From Lentibacillus lipolyticus (lineage in GTDB: Bacteria > Bacillota > Bacilli > Bacillales > Amphibacillaceae): 64,000 bases of DNA. The stretch covers positions 121,929-185,928 of the forward strand of contig SEIO01000002.1 in the NCBI GenBank assembly GCA_004145795.1. The letters are read 5' to 3'. The notes beneath the pieces are model-generated. The model was not told the origin of the DNA, ran no database searches, and worked only from the letters and a program-made list of their open reading frames with translations. Both the position numbers and the translations under genes were made by a program. Shown piece after piece: positions 29,158-36,770 of the stretch (position 1 is its first letter; each line of letters starts with the position of its first letter).

Positions 29158-29549
29158 TAATGATAATAACTCTTGGTGTAGTCGTTCTGTTCTAGATACT
29201 TTATTTGTTCGAGGGATGCTTTGTTAAATTCCGTATCTTTTTTGGAAAGCTGTTCTTTTAGTGTGTCAATGGCATTCTGCAATGAAGTTCGGTAATCAGG
29301 AATTTCTTCGTGAAAAGTTTCGGCAGCAGATTTGACCACATTGATTTTTTCATAGTGTGCAAGTGCTTTTCGTTCATGGAAGAAGACTCCTTCTGTTTCA
29401 CCGGGATGGTGCAAGTCGCCTTGCATCGGGTGTTTTATAACGGCGTGCACTTTTACGAGGTAGCGCTCACCACGGTCCTCCAGTATTTCACCTATGTATT
29501 TGCCCGAGTTATATTTGACACGTACGATATCTCCAGCTGTATACGCCAT
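29157..29549 (-). CDS. kapB: Kinase-associated protein KapB
   Basis: KapB-family protein (130 residues). In B. subtilis KapB is needed for KinB-driven entry into the sporulation phosphorelay. The N-terminal half (GDIVRVKYNSGKYIGEI, YLVKVHAVIKHPMQGDLH, EGVFFHERKAL) is the SH3-like family core; the C-terminal half is helical. B. subtilis KapB is annotated as a lipoprotein, but no signal or lipobox is seen here, and no kinB adjoins it. ATG 29549 follows AAGGGGGTAAC; upstream in-frame ATGs lack a site. Confidence 0.83.
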   Translation of the reverse strand: MAYTAGDIVRVKYNSGKYIGEILEDRGERYLVKVHAVIKHPMQGDLHHPGETEGVFFHERKALAHYEKINVVKSAAETFHEEIPDYRTSLQNAIDTLKEQLSKKDTEFNKASLEQIKYLEQNDYTKSYYH

Positions 29550-29634
29550 TTTGTTACCCCCTTTTTTATCCATTGTGCCAGATGGCAGGGGATTCGGCAA
29601 TCTTCAGGCCCTGATTTAAATACGTCTCATTTGA

Positions 29635-29643
29635 TGCTATAAT
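29635..29643 (+). promoter_or_regulatory. Extended -10 promoter of the small membrane protein gene
   Basis: TGC-TATAAT at 29635-29643 is an extended -10 element; no clear -35. It precedes the start at 29664 by about 20 bases, leaving a short leader. Confidence 0.45.
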
Positions 29644-29663
29644 GAATGGAAAGGACGTGATGG

Positions 29664-29852
29664 ATGATGATGGAATTTCTATACTTTCCAGAAGATAAAT
29701 CGGAATACATTCCAGCTGTTATTACATTAATTATCTTTATGATCGGTGCTGCCATAACCATGTATTTTTTCTTGAAAGTATCCCGAAAGGAAGCGAAAAA
29801 AACAGAGGAACAGTACCAGCAGTATATGGAAACGAATAATGACGATGAATGA
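29664..29852 (+). CDS. Small single-pass membrane protein, hypothetical
   Basis: A 62-residue protein with one transmembrane helix (IPAVITLIIFMIGAAITMYFF) followed by a basic then acidic, Gln/Glu-rich cytoplasmic tail. I do not recognise the family. AAAGGA lies upstream; three consecutive in-frame ATGs (29664, 29667, 29670) leave the exact start open. An extended -10 just upstream supports expression. It precedes sodC by 85 bases. Confidence 0.6.
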   Translation: MMMEFLYFPEDKSEYIPAVITLIIFMIGAAITMYFFLKVSRKEAKKTEEQYQQYMETNNDDE

Positions 29853-29937
29853 ACGGGTTTCTTTTTAAAGGAATCCGTTTAATTTTTTGCTTCATTGCGG
29901 ATACTGATAGTAAAGCAATAGTAAAGGAGTACGACAG

Positions 29938-30510
29938 ATGAGAGTATTCGCTATGATTGTGCTAATTATTTTAACGGCTTGTCAGGCTGATAATGACGAA
30001 ACATCGCGGACTGTCGAGATGTATAATGATTCAGATGATATGATTGGTACCGCCAAACTGACGGAAGCGGAAGGCGGGGTAAATGTCAAGTTGAAACTGG
30101 AAGGACTGGAACCGGGATATCATGGGATTCATGTTCATGAATACCCTAAGTGTGATGCACCTGATTTCAAAACGGCGGGTAATCATTTGAACCCAACCGG
30201 CAAACAGCATGGACTGATGCATCCTGAGGGGGCCCATCTGGGTGATCTTCCTAATCTGGAAGCCGATTCGGGGGGGCTTGTTGATGCCGAGCTGATGCTC
30301 CCGGAGGCTACATTGTTGGATGGAAAAAAGTCATTGCTGAACGGGGAAGGCACCGCCCTTATCATACACGAAGGCCAGGATGACGGTGTTAGTCAGCCTG
30401 GGGGCAACTCCGGCGCACGAGTTGCGTGCGGGCTCATTGCCAAAGATGAGAAGAAGACGTCCGAGACACCAACAGATCCAACCAATTTCAATGAGGAACA
30501 GGAAAAATAA
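29938..30510 (+). CDS. sodC: Cu/Zn superoxide dismutase-like lipoprotein
   Basis: Exported Cu/Zn-SOD-family protein (190 residues) with a short lipoprotein signal ending in LTAC (Cys15). All canonical ligands can be seen: His65, His67 and His144 for copper, bridging His83, and His91, His100, Asp103 for zinc. The active-site arginine (Arg161 in NSGARVACG) and the disulfide cysteines 72 and 164 are also present. It should therefore be an active enzyme at the outer face of the membrane, in contrast to B. subtilis YojM, which is reported to lack a copper ligand. The C-terminal tail is acidic and low-complexity. Confidence 0.87.
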   Translation: MRVFAMIVLIILTACQADNDETSRTVEMYNDSDDMIGTAKLTEAEGGVNVKLKLEGLEPGYHGIHVHEYPKCDAPDFKTAGNHLNPTGKQHGLMHPEGAHLGDLPNLEADSGGLVDAELMLPEATLLDGKKSLLNGEGTALIIHEGQDDGVSQPGGNSGARVACGLIAKDEKKTSETPTDPTNFNEEQEK

Positions 30511-30529
30511 TTTAAAAAAAGAAAGGCAC

Positions 30530-30590
30530 GGACAAAAGTTAGACAACAAAAAATCCGAACGATGAGTTTCTTAAAATCAGTTCGGATTTT
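30530..30590 (+). repeat. Dispersed terminator-like repeat, copy 1
   Basis: GGACAAAAG followed by an A-rich stretch, then a hairpin AAAATCCGAAC/GTTCGGATTTT with inner TGA...TCA. A near-identical element lies at 38862-38928. It follows sodC by 20 bases and its T run fits a terminator. Confidence 0.75.
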
Positions 30591-30629
30591 CTCTTTTCTT
30601 ATATGGGCTTACACTGAAACCAGTGAAAG

Positions 30630-30661
30630 AAAAATACGAGGCTACGTTCGCGACGTTCTCG
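30630..30661 (-). terminator. Probable terminator of patB
   Basis: CGAG (30637-30640) pairs with CTCG (30658-30661) around an inner ACGT/ACGT stem, followed on the minus strand by TATTTTTC. It lies about 30 bases past the patB stop. Confidence 0.5.
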
Positions 30662-30689
30662 AAAATATGTTCCAGCACCTTTTTTATTT

Positions 30690-31862
30690 CTAATAGTGGT
30701 TATGAATGGCGTTAATTAGCCGTTCGACTCCTTCCTGCAATGTATCATGCGGGCAAGCAATGTTCATGCGCATGAAATATTCTCCCTCTTCACCATAGTC
30801 AGCTCCGGAGTTGAGGCCCACACCGGCTGTTTTACTCATAAATGTTTTCAATGCTTTGCTGTCCAACCCCAGCTTACTGCAATCAATCCAGAGCAAATAA
30901 GTACCTTCTGACCGCGTGATGTTTAGCTTGTCGGTTTCTTCCTCAAGTCTGCGGATAACATAGGCTTTATTTTTCTCCAGGACAACCCGGAGTTCATCAA
31001 GCCATTCCTCTCCATGCCGGTACGCTGCCTCCATGGCCGTATTCCCCATTGCATTAATCATATGATGACCTTGTTTATGCAATTGGCTGTCTAACTGGTC
31101 CCGTTTCTGTTTATCGGATGTGATGATATAAGATGCCTGCAATCCGGCCAAGTTGAATGTTTTGGATGGAGACATAAACGTAATCGTTTGCGCTGCGATT
31201 GCCTCGGAAAGGGATGCAATAGGTGTATGTGTTTCTCCTGGGTAAATTAAGTCTGCATGTATTTCATCAGAGAGAATCAGCACATTATGTTTAACGCAGA
31301 GCCGGGCCATTTCCTTCAATTCCTCTTCCGTCCACACACGTCCCACCGGGTTGTGCGGGGAACAAAGCAGAAATGCCTTGACACCTGTTTTTAATTTTTC
31401 TTCAAAGTCATCGAAATCAATCTGATAATACTGATCGTTTTTTTGCAGCGGATTTTTTACAATATGTCTGTCATGGGATTCAATCACATTGTAAAAAGGC
31501 GTATAGACGGGTGTTTGAATGAGAATGCTGTCGCCTGGTTCGGTAAATGCTTGGACGGCCATATGCAGGCTCGCGACCACGCCTGGGCTGAACGAAAGCC
31601 ACTCCCCCTGGATAACCCAGTTATGACGCCTGGAAACCCAGTTGACGATACTGTTTTTGACGTCCTCATCAATCACGGTATAACCATAAATGCCATGTTT
31701 CGCACGATCCATTAATGCATCATTCACTGCCTGTGGCGCTTGAAAGTCCATATCAGCTACCCACATCGGCACGACATCACCTGCTTGAAAAACAGCCTCT
31801 CGCATGTCCCACTTAACGGAACGCGTATTGGTACGATCGTGCACTTTATCGAAAATCCCCAT
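30690..31862 (-). CDS. patB: Cystathionine beta-lyase / C-S lyase PatB (MalY-type)
   Basis: PLP enzyme of aminotransferase fold (390 residues) that cleaves C-S bonds in cystathionine or cysteine conjugates, releasing the thiol, pyruvate and ammonia. Markers are VPMWVADMDF near the N terminus, CSPHNPVGR, LSDEIHADL and the PLP-lysine site SPSKTFNLAGLQ. The start ATG 31862 follows ACAGGAGG; upstream in-frame codons encode an unrelated hydrophobic stretch. It lies near kapB, as in B. subtilis. Confidence 0.9.
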   Translation of the reverse strand: MGIFDKVHDRTNTRSVKWDMREAVFQAGDVVPMWVADMDFQAPQAVNDALMDRAKHGIYGYTVIDEDVKNSIVNWVSRRHNWVIQGEWLSFSPGVVASLHMAVQAFTEPGDSILIQTPVYTPFYNVIESHDRHIVKNPLQKNDQYYQIDFDDFEEKLKTGVKAFLLCSPHNPVGRVWTEEELKEMARLCVKHNVLILSDEIHADLIYPGETHTPIASLSEAIAAQTITFMSPSKTFNLAGLQASYIITSDKQKRDQLDSQLHKQGHHMINAMGNTAMEAAYRHGEEWLDELRVVLEKNKAYVIRRLEEETDKLNITRSEGTYLLWIDCSKLGLDSKALKTFMSKTAGVGLNSGADYGEEGEYFMRMNIACPHDTLQEGVERLINAIHNHY

Positions 31863-31959
31863 TACACAACCTCCTGTACAAAATATAAAGTAGATAACAA
31901 ATTCCATCCCTATTATACTGGAAACAAAATAATCCTTAAACTGATTAACATACTGGTAA

Positions 31960-31997
31960 ATCACAAAAAAATAGCAAAGCGCTGCTGACGCTTTGCT
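31960..31997 (-). terminator. Second hairpin between pgi and patB
   Basis: AGCAAAGCG (31973-31981) pairs with CGCTTTGCT (31989-31997); ATTTTTTGTG follows on the minus strand. As pgi already has a hairpin at 32078-32106, this may be a back-up terminator or an attenuator in the patB leader. Confidence 0.6.
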
Positions 31998-32064
31998 TAA
32001 CAGGGGGAATACGAGAAAGTCTTACAGTTCTATTGTTACCCCTATATCCATTTTTTAAACATAA

Positions 32065-32106
32065 AAAATGAAAAAATTAATTTTCGGCGAAACCAAACAG
32101 CCGAAA
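32065..32106 (-). terminator. Terminator of pgi
   Basis: TTTCGGC/GCCGAAA stem at about 32082-32105, two bases after the pgi stop, followed on the minus strand by a long T-rich tract. Confidence 0.8.
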
Positions 32107-32108
32107 TA

Positions 32109-33461
32109 TTATTTTAGCCGTTTTTCAAGCTCTTCTTTTTCATCCTCAAATCCTGGTTTACCAAGCAGAGCAAACATATTTTTTTTATATGCTTCCACAC
32201 CCGGTTGGTCAAACGGGTTGACTCCAAGTAAATAACCGCTCATCGCACATGCTTTCTCAAAGAAATATACAAGATAACCGAACGTATAGGCATCAAGTGT
32301 CGGTATTTCAACCACAAGGTTCGGAACACCGCCATCCGTATGTGCCAAGAGCGTTCCCTCATACGCCTTGTCATTGATTTCATGGAGTGTCTTTCCTGCC
32401 AGATAATTGAGACCGTCCGCATTAGCATCGTCGGCTTTTAGTGTCCAATCTTTTTTTGGCTTATTCACATGCAAAACGGTTTCAAACAGGTCACGCCGCC
32501 CATCTTGAATATATTGGCCCATCGAGTGTAAATCTGTCGTGAAGTTGGCTGACGCCGGGAAAATGCCTTTTTGATCCTTGCCTTCGCTTTCGCCAAAGAG
32601 TTGTTTCCACCATTCACTGAAATAATGGAGATTTGGTTCATAGTTAATGAGCATTTCCGTTGTTTTCCCTTTTTGGTATAAGATATGACGAGCCGCTGCA
32701 TACTGATATGCCGGATTTTTAGATAGCTTCGGCTCATTTAGGTCGTTCATAGCGGCTTGTGCACCATCGAGAACCTCATCAGTCGTTATGCCGCTCACAG
32801 CAATTGGCAGGAGTCCTACTGCTGTTAAGACGGAATATCTGCCGCCAACATCATCAGGGATCACAAACGTTTCGTATCCTTCTGTGTCTGCGACAGTTTT
32901 TAGGGCACCCTTTTCTTTATCTGTTGTTGCGTAAATTCGTTTTTTGGCTTCTTCTTTTCCGTATTTGTCTTCCAAAAAGTTGCGGAAAATCCGGAATGCG
33001 ATGGCCGGTTCGGTTGTTGTTCCACTTTTGGAAATGACGTTAATGGAAACATCTTTGTCTTCAAGCACGTCCAGCAAATCGTTTATATAAGTCGAACTGA
33101 TATGATTTCCAACAAAAATAATTTGAGGTGCGTTGCGTTTCTGGGTGGAGAGCAGATTCTGAAATGAATGGTTTAGCATATCAATGGCTGCTCGTGCTCC
33201 CAGGTATGAACCACCAATCCCGATAACAAGCAGTACATCGGTGTCATTTTTGATTTTTTCGGAAGCGGTTTTGATCCGGGTGAACTCATTATCCGCGGCC
33301 ATCTTTTCAGGCAGGTCCATCCAGCCCAGAAAATCACTCCCTTGCCCCGTTTTTTCGTGCAGTCTCTGGTGTGCCGCCGCTATAAAATCGCTCAAATTGT
33401 CGAATTCATCCTGTTTGAAAAAGTCGACTGCATTTTTCCAAGAAAAGTTGATATGTGTCAT
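32109..33461 (-). CDS. pgi: Glucose-6-phosphate isomerase
   Basis: Interconverts glucose-6-phosphate and fructose-6-phosphate in glycolysis and gluconeogenesis. Length 450 is normal for Bacillaceae. Signature blocks are [13 protein letters not shown] (near residue 80), [16 protein letters not shown] (near 143) and the C-terminal lysine region [15 protein letters not shown] 33461 follows AAGGAGG. It is a single-gene unit between two terminators. Confidence 0.96.
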   Translation of the reverse strand: MTHINFSWKNAVDFFKQDEFDNLSDFIAAAHQRLHEKTGQGSDFLGWMDLPEKMAADNEFTRIKTASEKIKNDTDVLLVIGIGGSYLGARAAIDMLNHSFQNLLSTQKRNAPQIIFVGNHISSTYINDLLDVLEDKDVSINVISKSGTTTEPAIAFRIFRNFLEDKYGKEEAKKRIYATTDKEKGALKTVADTEGYETFVIPDDVGGRYSVLTAVGLLPIAVSGITTDEVLDGAQAAMNDLNEPKLSKNPAYQYAAARHILYQKGKTTEMLINYEPNLHYFSEWWKQLFGESEGKDQKGIFPASANFTTDLHSMGQYIQDGRRDLFETVLHVNKPKKDWTLKADDANADGLNYLAGKTLHEINDKAYEGTLLAHTDGGVPNLVVEIPTLDAYTFGYLVYFFEKACAMSGYLLGVNPFDQPGVEAYKKNMFALLGKPGFEDEKEELEKRLK

Positions 33462-33592
33462 CTCATTTCCTCCTTGTCCATTTTACTTTACCTGATTCTT
33501 AACACCTGATTCAAGATAGAACTACCTGTGTATAATATGTGAAATAAATCGAAAACTACTAACAGGAATAGGAATGGAAGGAGGGATTAACT

Positions 33593-33835
33593 ATGAGTGG
33601 TTTGCAGCGCTTTTGTCTGGCATTAACGATTATCGGCGCCATCAATTGGGGATTAATCGGTTTATTTCAGTTTGATTTAGTTGCTGCCATATTTGGCGGC
33701 GGTGAACAAAGTGGTGCGATTGCACGCGTCATTTATACAGTGGTAGGGATAAGTGGTCTCGTATTATTATCATTGCTGTTTAAAACCGATGAAGCAATCG
33801 CTGATGATCGTCGGCCGCAAACAGATGAAGTCTAA
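33593..33835 (+). CDS. yuzA: DUF378 membrane protein YuzA
   Basis: An 80-residue membrane protein of the DUF378 family with two helices (LALTIIGAINWGLIGLF and VIYTVVGISGLVLLSLLF). The GAINWGL motif is diagnostic. Function unknown. ATG 33593 follows GGAAGGAGG. A possible -10 TATAAT lies at 33531-33536. Confidence 0.85.
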   Translation: MSGLQRFCLALTIIGAINWGLIGLFQFDLVAAIFGGGEQSGAIARVIYTVVGISGLVLLSLLFKTDEAIADDRRPQTDEV

Positions 33836-33839
33836 GGAT

Positions 33840-33911
33840 AAAAAAAGAGGCAAATTCAAATATGCTGCATTCGTTTATCGTACGGCATATTTGAAGAAGC
33901 CTCTTTTTTTT
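33840..33911. terminator. Long bidirectional terminator between yuzA and yugI
   Basis: Outer arms AAAAGAGGC/GCCTCTTTT and inner arms CAAATATGC/GCATATTTG form a two-step stem flanked by A and T tracts. Confidence 0.9.
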
Positions 33912-34282
33912 TAGTTTTGCTTTTCCGATTGTTTCATCCATTCTTCAAGTTTATCTTTTAAGGTATTGAAACCAGCGCTTGTGTCTGTTGACTGGCTGCT
34001 TTCCGCTTTGTTCTGGCTTTTTGCATTTCCTTTTAGCGGTTCTTCCGTAGCACGGATAGATAGGCTTACTTTGTTGTTTTCCGTATCCACACTTAAAATC
34101 TTCACCTTTACCTCATCGCCAATGGATAAATGATCATGGACATCTTTCACAAAGCCATGTGTGATTTCGGAAATATGAACAAGACCCTGGGTTTCTTCGT
34201 CTAACGCAACGAAAGCTCCATATGGTTGAATACCGGTAACCTTCCCTTGTAAAACCTGACCTGCTTCGAATTTGTCTGCCAT
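33911..34282 (-). CDS. yugI: S1 RNA-binding general stress protein YugI (GSP13)
   Basis: One S1 domain at residues 5-75 (GQVLQGKVTGIQPYGAFVAL, GLVHISEI, DEVKVKILSVD, KVSLSIRA) followed by a polar Ser/Gln/Lys-rich linker and a short helix. In B. subtilis GSP13 is a stress-induced, ribosome-associated RNA-binding protein. Start ATG 34282 has AGGAG nine bases ahead; ATG 34291 is in frame but worse placed. Confidence 0.88.
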   Translation of the reverse strand: MADKFEAGQVLQGKVTGIQPYGAFVALDEETQGLVHISEITHGFVKDVHDHLSIGDEVKVKILSVDTENNKVSLSIRATEEPLKGNAKSQNKAESSQSTDTSAGFNTLKDKLEEWMKQSEKQN

Positions 34283-34400
34283 GCTGAACAACTCCTATAT
34301 ATCTTCTTTTTACACAGTAAAACATTTTAGCATAGATTCCTGCTGCGGGCAAAAAATAGTTGGCAGGGAATCATTCCATTACGCAGGGAGGTGAGTCAGC

Positions 34401-34781
34401 ATGATTCCGCTTGATTCTTCGCTGGAAAATAATATATATCCTTTATCTGTGCTGGAAGAACGGTTCAGCCCTGGCAGTACTGTTACTCAGGCTAATTGGG
34501 ACTATGAACGGTCATGTATTGATCTAGTTATGGATGAAGGTGGCAATCAATATGTGGTACGAATCCCGTATTATGCCGTTCAGGGTTCATTGGATTTTCC
34601 CGGAGTGACTGTTCGCCTGGAAAAGCCGCATTTCTTGGGCTGTTATTCACCGGAACCAGCGAATAACACTCACGGTAAACCATCTGCTTTTTCAGCAGAT
34701 TCTGATGATCGGTATGAAGAAAATAGGGAAGCAGGAAAAAAAGCGCTGCAACGTGTGGAGAAGCTGTTGTTACCAGGTTGA
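34401..34781 (+). CDS. yugN: YugN-like family protein
   Basis: A 126-residue protein of the YugN family (MIPLDSSLENNIYPLSVLEE, WDYERSCIDLVMD, YVVRIPYYAVQG). Function unknown. It converges with yugO, and the two coding regions overlap by 12 bases at their 3' ends with no terminator between them. ATG 34401 has GGGAGGTGA upstream. Confidence 0.83.
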   Translation: MIPLDSSLENNIYPLSVLEERFSPGSTVTQANWDYERSCIDLVMDEGGNQYVVRIPYYAVQGSLDFPGVTVRLEKPHFLGCYSPEPANNTHGKPSAFSADSDDRYEENREAGKKALQRVEKLLLPG

Positions 34782-35768
34782 CAAAATGATTAAGGTATCA
34801 TCCTTATCAAGAGCCAGGTCATGCTGCGGGTTCATATACCACTCGCCATCACGTATTACGCCAATCAGCAATTCGCCGTTTTCCAGAAAAAACAGTACAG
34901 TTTGTTTAAATGTATTGCCATCCATCTCGTCAGGAAGCGGGATGTGGTTGAACTGCTGGTTGTTCAGCAGGTTTAGAACCGTTTCAAAAGGCCTTGTTTG
35001 CTCTTTGTGAAATAGTTCATGATAAAACAAGGTACTCATGAAGTCATTGGAACTTATGACGGTATCTGCACCGGCACGAATAGCATTTTCTACTTGGCTG
35101 ATCGTCAGAATTTCTGCATTTATGGGTACATCCTGGTTGTTTCCGCGCACTGCGATAGTAGATAAAATCGTGTTGATATCGGCTTTTCGTTCATCGATTG
35201 TAATATCAGCGGAAATTAGAACAGCTTCAGCCTCCTCAATCTTTGCCTGTATTAATACGGCATCTTCACTTGGATCCCCATGAATGAAGTGGACAGGATA
35301 ATGACGGTAAGGCAATTTGTCCAATGTCCGGTCAATTAGTACGACTTCCTGGTTGGAGTCTTTATCGGCTATCATATCTGCGAGCTGTTTCGTTCGTTCA
35401 TTCCAGCCGATAATGACGATATGATGCCGCCCATTAAATGCCACTTTTCCCTTAGAAAGTTCATTTTCGTGGTTGATGGTGGATGCGGCAAGTGTCGTAA
35501 TATAGAATGTTAGCATTCCACCGCCTGAGAGCAGAAGAAGGATGCCAACGATTCTGCCGGGAATGGTATTAGGTACGTAATCACCGTAGCCAACGGTTGC
35601 ACCTGTGATAAAAGCCCACCAGACACCGTCAAATATGGACGGGAATCGATTAGGTTCGATAAGGTGGATGATAAGTCCGAATAGAAACATCAGTATAAAA
35701 ATAGATAAGAGTAGTCGTAAGGCTGTTGGCATCCGGAAATAAATATGTTTGAAAACTTCAAGATTCAA
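34770..35768 (-). CDS. yugO: Potassium channel YugO
   Basis: Two-helix potassium channel with cytosolic RCK domain (332 residues). The selectivity filter TVGYGD is at residues 58-63 between two transmembrane segments; the Rossmann-type RCK-N domain begins at about 112 (HHIVIIGWNERT) and a C-terminal regulatory domain follows. In B. subtilis YugO carries electrical signalling in biofilms and is co-transcribed with mstX (mistic); I find no mstX upstream. Start TTG 35768 has AGGTGA six bases ahead. Confidence 0.9.
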   Translation of the reverse strand: MNLEVFKHIYFRMPTALRLLLSIFILMFLFGLIIHLIEPNRFPSIFDGVWWAFITGATVGYGDYVPNTIPGRIVGILLLLSGGGMLTFYITTLAASTINHENELSKGKVAFNGRHHIVIIGWNERTKQLADMIADKDSNQEVVLIDRTLDKLPYRHYPVHFIHGDPSEDAVLIQAKIEEAEAVLISADITIDERKADINTILSTIAVRGNNQDVPINAEILTISQVENAIRAGADTVISSNDFMSTLFYHELFHKEQTRPFETVLNLLNNQQFNHIPLPDEMDGNTFKQTVLFFLENGELLIGVIRDGEWYMNPQHDLALDKDDTLIILSTW

Positions 35769-35960
35769 CTTGTTTCACCTGCCCTTGTTGTCGGACTTGA
35801 TGGTTAGAGCCTAGTCATCTGCAATCAATGTTCTATCTGAATCACACATATAGTATTGGCAAAGGATTGATTCTCTAATACGGTTGAATTGAGATTCATT
35901 GCCTACAGGCAAAGCGTTTTATATGGCGTTACGCCAGAAGACATCAGGAAAAACAGGCAT

Positions 35961-35990
35961 AAAAAAACGCACCAGCATCCGGTGCGTCAT
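35961..35990 (-). terminator. Terminator of the thioredoxin-fold gene
   Basis: ACGCACC (35967-35973) pairs with GGTGCGT (35981-35987), with seven T residues following on the minus strand. The rest of the gap to yugO (35781-35960) shows only a short palindrome near 35925-35935. Confidence 0.88.
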
Positions 35991-35996
35991 ACGATA

Positions 35997-36560
35997 CTAC
36001 ACGTTTAAATTTCTTCTTAGTTCCGATATAATACTGCCATAGACTTCCTGCCAGAAATCGGTGTTGTCACGAAAAGATTTGGTCATGAACCGATACATTT
36101 CTTTTGCCTTTTCCTTGTAGTCATCGTGATCACTTGGTAGCAGCTGTTGTCTGGAATCGTCGACAAATTCCTGTATTTTTTCCGCCCTTGGCCCCCATAC
36201 CGCTACTTCGTTCCCGTTGTTATCGATGAAAATGAACTTAGGAATGGAGCGGGAAGTCCCATTCGTTAAGTATTGATCCATCAATTCAAGGTTCTCATCG
36301 CGAGGCAGGAATGCAGCTGATATTCCGGCTTTTTCCGCGATTCGGATTAAAATAGGTATATTCAGCATGGCATCACCACACCAGTCTTCGGTCAGGACGA
36401 TGACGCGAAGATTATGCTCCGCCAGCTTCTGAAACAGCTGTGCATCTTCCGGTGGTGTAAAATGATCATAAATATGCAGAAGGTTTTCTTTGTTTTTCTG
36501 CATCGACTCGATATAGGTGTCCGTGTCCATTCCTTTCTCAAACCATTGATCAAGATTCAT
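35997..36560 (-). CDS. Thioredoxin-fold family protein with a single active-site cysteine
   Basis: A 187-residue protein of the Thioredoxin_9-type family. The fold is suggested by LRVIVLTEDWCGDAM, then AAFLPRDEN and the cis-proline region SIPKFIFID. Only one cysteine (Cys61 in DWCGDA) is at the usual CxxC place, so simple dithiol exchange is unlikely; a bacillithiol-linked or peroxide-related role is possible but not shown. Start ATG 36560 has GAGGAG eight bases ahead; GTG 36569 is also in frame. Confidence 0.75.
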   Translation of the reverse strand: MNLDQWFEKGMDTDTYIESMQKNKENLLHIYDHFTPPEDAQLFQKLAEHNLRVIVLTEDWCGDAMLNIPILIRIAEKAGISAAFLPRDENLELMDQYLTNGTSRSIPKFIFIDNNGNEVAVWGPRAEKIQEFVDDSRQQLLPSDHDDYKEKAKEMYRFMTKSFRDNTDFWQEVYGSIISELRRNLNV

Positions 36561-36589
36561 CCGCTTCACTCCTCATCGTCATTGTTCCA

Positions 36590-36722
36590 CTAAAGTGTAG
36601 CCGATTATCCAGCCACCGTAAACCAAAGAGGTTACCAACGCTCAGGACGAGCTAATGCAGGCGTTGTCACAGGACGTTGCGGATTTAACTGCTGGTGCAT
36701 TTCTTCCAGCACGTGTTTTTAG
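36590..36722 (+). other. Non-coding stretch ending in a terminator-like hairpin
   Basis: Between divergent genes lies GC-richer sequence with two CAGGACG copies (36650-36656 and 36672-36678), AACGC/GCGTT inverted arms and a final hairpin TGCTGG/CCAGCA (about 36693-36712) followed by CGTGTTTTT. No gene on the plus strand leads into it. It could be a small RNA or a dispersed repeat; I cannot tell which. Confidence 0.4.
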
Positions 36723-36729
36723 AAAAAAT

Positions 36730-36738
36730 CTGCTATGA
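36730..36738 (+). promoter_or_regulatory. Extended -10 promoter of the M42 peptidase gene
   Basis: TGC-TATGAT at 36730-36738 forms an extended -10 about 33 bases before the start; no clear -35. Confidence 0.45.
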
Positions 36739-36770
36739 TGGAAAGATAGATATATTAGGGAGGTATTTTG

